Of a stretch of 8,128 bases of DNA, positions 5,971 to 8,128 are shown piece by piece. Where the stretch lies: contig PBEJ01000016.1 in assembly GCA_002719595.1 (NCBI GenBank), forward strand, positions 32,510 through 40,637, read 5' to 3'. The notes below the pieces were generated by a model that searched no databases, had not been told where the DNA came from, and worked only from the letters and a program-made list of their open reading frames with translations. Source of the stretch: Verrucomicrobiales bacterium. Lineage in GTDB: Bacteria; Verrucomicrobiota; Verrucomicrobiia; Limisphaerales; UBA1100. The first letter of the stretch is position 1. Each line of letters starts with the position of its first letter. The position numbers were made by a program, and so were the translations under genes.

Positions 5971-5987
5971 TTGCGTCATATTCACAC
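5971..5987. promoter_or_regulatory. Degenerate copy of TAGCGTG-N4-TCACGC
   Basis: TTGCGTC-N4-TCACAC matches the inverted repeat found near pilins 1 and 4 at 10 of 13 defined positions with the same spacing. Its centre is about 191 bp upstream of the predicted pilin 3 start, farther than the other two. It may be a weak site or chance. Confidence 0.3.
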
Positions 5988-6067
5988 ACTCATAACACTA
6001 ATGCTATTCATCCAGCTTTATGCTGTTTTTTTAATCTTGAGTAATCCATGGCTGTAGTTTTTGATGC

Positions 6068-6085
6068 GCCGCAATTCAGTGCGGC
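6068..6085. promoter_or_regulatory. GC-rich inverted repeat upstream of lipoprotein 2
   Basis: GCCGCA and TGCGGC with a 6-base spacer. It ends 19 bp before a TATAAT and so occupies the -35 region, where no TTGACA-like sequence is seen. This would suit an activator or repressor site for the lipoprotein gene. Confidence 0.4.
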
Positions 6086-6104
6086 CAAGCCGCGCAAAAC
6101 CTAG

Positions 6105-6110
6105 TATAAT
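6105..6110 (+). promoter_or_regulatory. Perfect -10 box TATAAT of lipoprotein 2
   Basis: TATAAT ends only 8 bases before the ATG at 6119, so transcription would begin at or within a few bases of the start codon. There is no Shine-Dalgarno sequence in the gap. No -35 consensus is present; the inverted repeat at 6068-6085 overlaps that position. Confidence 0.5.
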
Positions 6111-6118
6111 AAAAGCTT

Positions 6119-6304
6119 ATGAAGAAATTAATTGTCATGTTTGCCTCGGTTGCTCTGGCTACATCTTTTATTGGTTGCGGCGGCTCAGCCCCGGTTGAAG
6201 AGGGCCCTGCAGACGGCGGAGACGACGTCGGAATGGAATCAGAGGGAGAAGGGGGAGACCTCGATGCCGGTGGTGAAGGCGGCGATGGTGGATCTGAAGA
6301 ATAG
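6119..6304 (+). CDS. Mini-lipoprotein 2 with Gly/Asp/Glu tail, 61 aa
   Basis: The product starts MKKL, has a hydrophobic signal segment (4-19) and a lipobox F-I-G-C with lipidated Cys at 20. The 41 residues after the Cys contain 14 acidic residues, about a third Gly, and no basic residue, so the tail is probably disordered and strongly negative. Gly at +2 after Cys suggests outer-membrane sorting by the E. coli rule (inference). It is divergent from pilin 3 in the same arrangement as lipoproteins 1 and 3. A strong terminator follows at 6357. Overlapping frames on both strands give Pro/Ser-rich or unstructured products and are shadows. The function is unknown; candidates are an anionic surface tether, a cation binder or an accessory of the pilin-like proteins. 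Confidence 0.85.
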   Translation: MKKLIVMFASVALATSFIGCGGSAPVEEGPADGGDDVGMESEGEGGDLDAGGEGGDGGSEE

Positions 6305-6356
6305 TTCAGGTCAAACTGGATTTTAAATCTGACCAAAAAAAGAATCAAACACACAA

Positions 6357-6382
6357 ACGCCCGCAAATGCGGGCGTTTTTTT
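6357..6382 (+). terminator. Intrinsic terminator of lipoprotein 2
   Basis: ACGCCCGC (6357-6364), loop AAAT, GCGGGCGT (6369-6376) and a T-run to 6382. It is 53 bp after the stop codon. The stem-loop could also end minus-strand transcripts coming from the tRNA gene, though the T-run on that strand is poor. Confidence 0.9.
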
Positions 6383-6436
6383 CTGGTTCAGCAAAATCCG
6401 ATATACGCTGAATAATCAGTATAAATTGAAGAAAAA

Positions 6437-6523
6437 TGGTGCCCACGACAGGAGTTGAACCTGTACCCCATTGCTGGGACTAGAACCTGAATCTAGCGCG
6501 TCTGCCAATTCCGCCACGTGGGC
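6437..6523 (-). tRNA. tRNA-Leu, anticodon CAG
   Basis: The 87-nt minus-strand gene folds into a complete class II tRNA. It has a 7-bp acceptor stem GCCCACG/CGTGGGC, a 3-bp D stem (GCG/CGC), and anticodon stem CTAGA/TCTAG with loop TTCAGGT (anticodon CAG, complement of 6487-6489). The long variable arm has a CCCA/TGGG stem, the T stem is ACAGG/CCTGT with loop TTCAACT, and an encoded ACCA follows. The long variable arm and the anticodon identify leucine (reads CUG). It appears to be a single-gene unit, unrelated in function to its neighbours. Confidence 0.97.
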
Positions 6524-6547
6524 ATTTTCGGGTCAGAAAGGCCGCCA

Positions 6548-6575
6548 ACTCTATGGCTGGTGATCCTCATGGCAA
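6548..6575 (-). promoter_or_regulatory. Possible sigma-70-type promoter of tRNA-Leu
   Basis: On the minus strand TTGCCA (6570-6575) and TAGAGT (6548-6553) are 16 bases apart, with a predicted start near 6541, 18 bases before the tRNA. The match is moderate. A nested GC-rich inverted repeat (6582-6613) lies just upstream. Confidence 0.35.
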
Positions 6576-6581
6576 GTTTTA

Positions 6582-6613
6582 ACTGGCCGGAACGTTCCCC
6601 GGCCCAAACCAGT
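6582..6613. repeat. Nested GC-rich inverted repeat between tRNA-Leu and pilin 4
   Basis: GGCCGG (6585-6590) pairs with CCGGCC (6599-6604), and outer ACTGG (6582-6586) with CCAGT (6609-6613); the two share bases, so they may be alternative pairings. No T-run follows on either strand. It could be an operator or a processing hairpin between the pilin 4 terminator and the tRNA promoter. Confidence 0.4.
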
Positions 6614-6643
6614 AAAAAAGCCCCCCTTAAACCGGGGGGCTTT
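6614..6643 (-). terminator. Intrinsic terminator of pilin 4
   Basis: On the minus strand AAGCCCCCC, a 7-base loop and GGGGGGCTT form a very stable stem followed by T residues (6 in total from the stem end). It begins 23 bp after the stop of the pilin gene at 6667. Confidence 0.92.
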
Positions 6644-6666
6644 GGTGCATTTATGTAGCAACCAAA

Positions 6667-7665
6667 TTAATTGGTTCGCATGCGCATGGTATTGAAGTTG
6701 GGATCACGATTGGAAAGACCCTTGTCGAATCCTTTACCGTGCTTGTCCAATGCTTCATGCAGTCCAGCAGTATCAGCCATCCGAGCTGCACCATCAGTAG
6801 TAACTAGGTTCCCCTGATCAGCATCCAACCCGGTGCAGTTATAGTATTTGAAACTACCAGCAGCATCCGCCCCAATCCATGGGCGTGCTCCGCCGTTGTT
6901 GGTGGTGCTATAAGTGTTATTCGACGTATTAAAGGGATTGCCGCCTTCAAAATGCATATTTACGCAAAGGCGTCGGTCATTGCCCCAGTAACGGCGGAAA
7001 CCACGATTCCAGCCGGTGTAGCCACCATAGCCGCCACTGGTCCTGTAACTGGAATTATCACTGTCATCTCCACCCACATTTCGGGTCAGGGCAAGAAGAC
7101 TGTCACCCTGCAAAGAGTCAGCTCCTAGGCAGATAGCGTAACTTTGACCACGATCCAAGGACTTATGGCGATAGCCGGAATTCTTGTTGTAGTTACGGTC
7201 ATTAGCGCGTAATGCGTTGGTCCAACCCCACCTATTACCTTCTCTCACCTGGGTGTCATTATCACGCTGGGTACGAGGATCAGTAGGCGAGTGGAATGAT
7301 TTTGCACTGTCTAGCGTGTCGGTAATCACGTGACTGGCAGTATGCCAGTGATATGGATCCATGCCCCAAGTCCAGTCACCACGCCATGCACCACTACCAC
7401 CACCGTTATTAACGCGGTAATGAGCGTTACCTTCTTCGGGGGTCATAGTCCACATGTTCCGGCCGCCATACTCACCGGCGACATTCTCAACAGCCTTCGC
7501 AATTGATCCGAGGTTAGCGGTACATTTCAGACGATTGGCTTTCTTTTTAGCCTTAGCCAGAGTAGGAAGCAGCATGCTGGCTAGAATACCGATAATGGCA
7601 ATCACGACCAAAAGCTCTATGAGCGTAAATGCCCTATTTTCTAGAATATTGGTTATTTTTTTCAT
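6667..7665 (-). CDS. Pseudopilin-like protein 4, 332 aa, leader with Ala before the cleavage site
   Basis: The leader is longer, [17 protein letters not shown], with Ala12 where the other three have Gly at -1; Glu17 is at mature +5. The hydrophobic helix and KC (47-48) match the paralogues. Motifs are WTMTPEEGN (72-80), SPTDP (126-130), SYAICLGAD (175-183), LTRN (193-196) and [15 protein letters not shown] (279-293). Residues about 200-265 are rich in Gly, Asn, Ser, Tyr and Thr, suggesting an exposed, flexible variable region. It is most similar to pilin 3. No clear Shine-Dalgarno sequence precedes the ATG, and the leader is A-rich. A sigma-54 promoter with an upstream inverted repeat drives it, mini-lipoprotein 3 is divergent, and it has its own terminator. 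Secreted or surface pilin-like component; function unknown. Confidence 0.9.
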   Translation of the reverse strand: MKKITNILENRAFTLIELLVVIAIIGILASMLLPTLAKAKKKANRLKCTANLGSIAKAVENVAGEYGGRNMWTMTPEEGNAHYRVNNGGGSGAWRGDWTWGMDPYHWHTASHVITDTLDSAKSFHSPTDPRTQRDNDTQVREGNRWGWTNALRANDRNYNKNSGYRHKSLDRGQSYAICLGADSLQGDSLLALTRNVGGDDSDNSSYRTSGGYGGYTGWNRGFRRYWGNDRRLCVNMHFEGGNPFNTSNNTYSTTNNGGARPWIGADAAGSFKYYNCTGLDADQGNLVTTDGAARMADTAGLHEALDKHGKGFDKGLSNRDPNFNTMRMRTN

Positions 7666-7747
7666 TTTTATTGTGGGTTATTGGACTTCGTGCTTGCTAC
7701 GTAGAATGCCCTAAGTAAAGCCATTGAGCCCAAGTCGGCTGTCATTT

Positions 7748-7763
7748 TGCAGGATTCATGCCA
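7748..7763 (-). promoter_or_regulatory. Sigma-54 (-24/-12) promoter of pilin 4
   Basis: The minus strand reads TGGCATGAATCCTGCA. GG (7761-7762) and GC (7749-7750) are 10 bases apart. The predicted start near 7737 gives a 72-nt leader. A TTATG-T-CATAA palindrome lies immediately upstream of the -24 element. Confidence 0.83.
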
Positions 7764-7853
7764 ATTATGACATAAATTAATAACAATAATTCTGCCCTCA
7801 AAAAAGGCTGTTTTTAAAAAGTACTCAATAAGGATAGCATGTAATTTATCCAT

Positions 7854-7876
7854 GATAGCGTGGTAATCACGCTATC
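7854..7876. promoter_or_regulatory. Inverted repeat with TAGCGTG-N4-TCACGC, putative activator site (copy 2)
   Basis: GATAGCGTG and CACGCTATC are perfect 9-bp arms separated by 5 bases. The core 7856-7872 matches copy 1 (3096-3112) at all 13 defined positions. Its centre is about 127 bp upstream of the predicted pilin 4 start, versus 118 bp for copy 1; the difference is about one helical turn. No T-run follows, so it is not a terminator. Confidence 0.65.
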
Positions 7877-7991
7877 TTAACAAATTTTGACTTATCGCCC
7901 ATAAATATGCGGATTAGTTTTAAATAAAGCAGTCTTTAGTGTTATTTATTCTGGAACTAAACCAAGGCTTATCCTATAAAGCCGCCCTTTT

Positions 7992-8128
7992 ATGAGAAAA
8001 TTAGTCCAATCCATTGTTGTTTCAACCTTCGCCTTGGCGGGGGCCTTTCAATTTGTCGGCTGTGCAGAGCCAGTAGCCGAAGATCCACCTGAGGCCGCTG
8101 AAGAAGAGGCTGAAGAATCGCCTGAAGG
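7992..8128 (+). CDS. Mini-lipoprotein 3 with acidic tail, 3'-truncated by window edge
   Basis: The 45 visible residues start MRKL, carry a hydrophobic signal segment (about 7-23) and a lipobox F-V-G-C with lipidated Cys at 24. Of the 21 residues seen after the Cys, 10 are acidic and none is basic, with Pro and Ala between, closely resembling lipoprotein 1 in style. The gene is still open at the window end. It lies divergent from pilin 4 in the same arrangement as the other two pairs. No Shine-Dalgarno sequence precedes the ATG; a TATAAA ends 11 bases upstream, so a very short leader is possible. The family is not one I recognise, and the total length is unknown. Confidence 0.8.
   Translation, partial: MRKLVQSIVVSTFALAGAFQFVGCAEPVAEDPPEAAEEEAEESPE

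Larger units (their letters stand above)
5713..6118. other. Divergent regulatory spacer between pilin 3 and lipoprotein 2
   Basis: A 406-bp, mostly AT-rich spacer without a credible gene. It contains the sigma-54 promoter (5799-5814), two 16-bp direct repeats (5818-5855), a perfect 12-bp palindrome TTTTGGCCAAAA (5905-5916, about -122 from the predicted pilin start), a degenerate relative of the shared inverted repeat (5971-5987), a small GC-rich inverted repeat (6068-6085) and a TATAAT close to the lipoprotein start (6105-6110). Confidence 0.7.
7666..7991. other. Divergent regulatory spacer between pilin 4 and lipoprotein 3
   Basis: A 326-bp spacer with no credible gene. It holds the pilin 4 leader (about 72 nt), the sigma-54 promoter (7748-7763), an adjoining TTATGACATAA palindrome (7766-7776), and the 23-bp inverted repeat (7854-7876). 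AT-rich sequence follows, with a TATAAA (7975-7980) ending 11 bases before the lipoprotein ATG. Confidence 0.7.

Noticed and set aside
6076..6366. Minus-strand Pro/Ser-rich reading frame
   Set aside because: It is the antisense shadow of the Gly/Asp/Glu-rich lipoprotein 2 tail and crosses its terminator; no leader, motif or ribosome site.
6437..6523. tRNA-Leu as an integration (att) site for a mobile island
   Set aside because: No integrase gene and no duplicate of the tRNA 3' end is visible in the window.
2780..7665. Four similar stretches of about 110 bp as a possible mobile or CRISPR-like repeat
   Set aside because: They coincide exactly with the conserved N-terminal coding region of the pilin paralogues and are explained by protein homology.
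2919..7678. Recurring ACCCAACA-like bases in three pilin leaders (minus strand near 2920, 5745 and 7674)
   Set aside because: Short, imperfect and at different distances from the start codons; absent from the pilin 2 leader, so probably chance.
7668..7853. Minus-strand 61-residue reading frame upstream of pilin 4
   Set aside because: It spans the sigma-54 promoter and leader of pilin 4 and shows no protein-like features.

Overview
The window looks like chromosomal DNA from a member of the PVC group, most likely Verrucomicrobiota. The main reason is four diverged paralogues of a pseudopilin-like protein whose N-termini share the [22 protein letters not shown] core followed by a Lys/Ala-rich stretch, a kind of expanded family typical of Verrucomicrobiota and Lentisphaerota. 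The phylum is an inference from protein style only; no marker gene is present.

Left part (1-2048, plus strand): the C-terminal half of a sugar ABC-transporter ATPase (RbsA/MglA type, cut by the window edge) and a complete RbsC-type permease. A decayed remnant of a second RbsC-type permease C-terminus follows, and a weak terminator ends the unit.

Right part (2090-8128): four minus-strand pseudopilin-like genes (2147-2899, 3515-4510, 4747-5712, 6667-7665). Three of them (first, third, fourth) are divergently paired, across 326-406 bp spacers, with a tiny plus-strand lipoprotein gene (3253-3411, 6119-6304, and 7992 to the window end). The lipoproteins have a signal peptide, an F-[IV]-[AG]-C lipobox and a short acidic tail with no basic residue. 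A tRNA-Leu(CAG) gene lies between the second lipoprotein and the fourth pilin. Intrinsic terminators punctuate nearly every unit.

Main discovery: each of the four pilin genes has, 57-87 nt upstream of its start codon by predicted transcript start, a textbook sigma-54 (RpoN) -24/-12 promoter (TGGCAY-type element, GG-N10-GC). Upstream of two of them, near -118 and -127, is the same inverted repeat TAGCGTG-N4-TCACGC, in the position expected for an enhancer-binding activator. A third has a tandem 16-bp direct repeat with 22-bp period directly upstream of its -24 box. The locus therefore reads as an RpoN-controlled multigene pseudopilin system with repeated pilin/mini-lipoprotein modules. The plausible role is surface or extracellular structure or secretion, but nothing in the window fixes the function.
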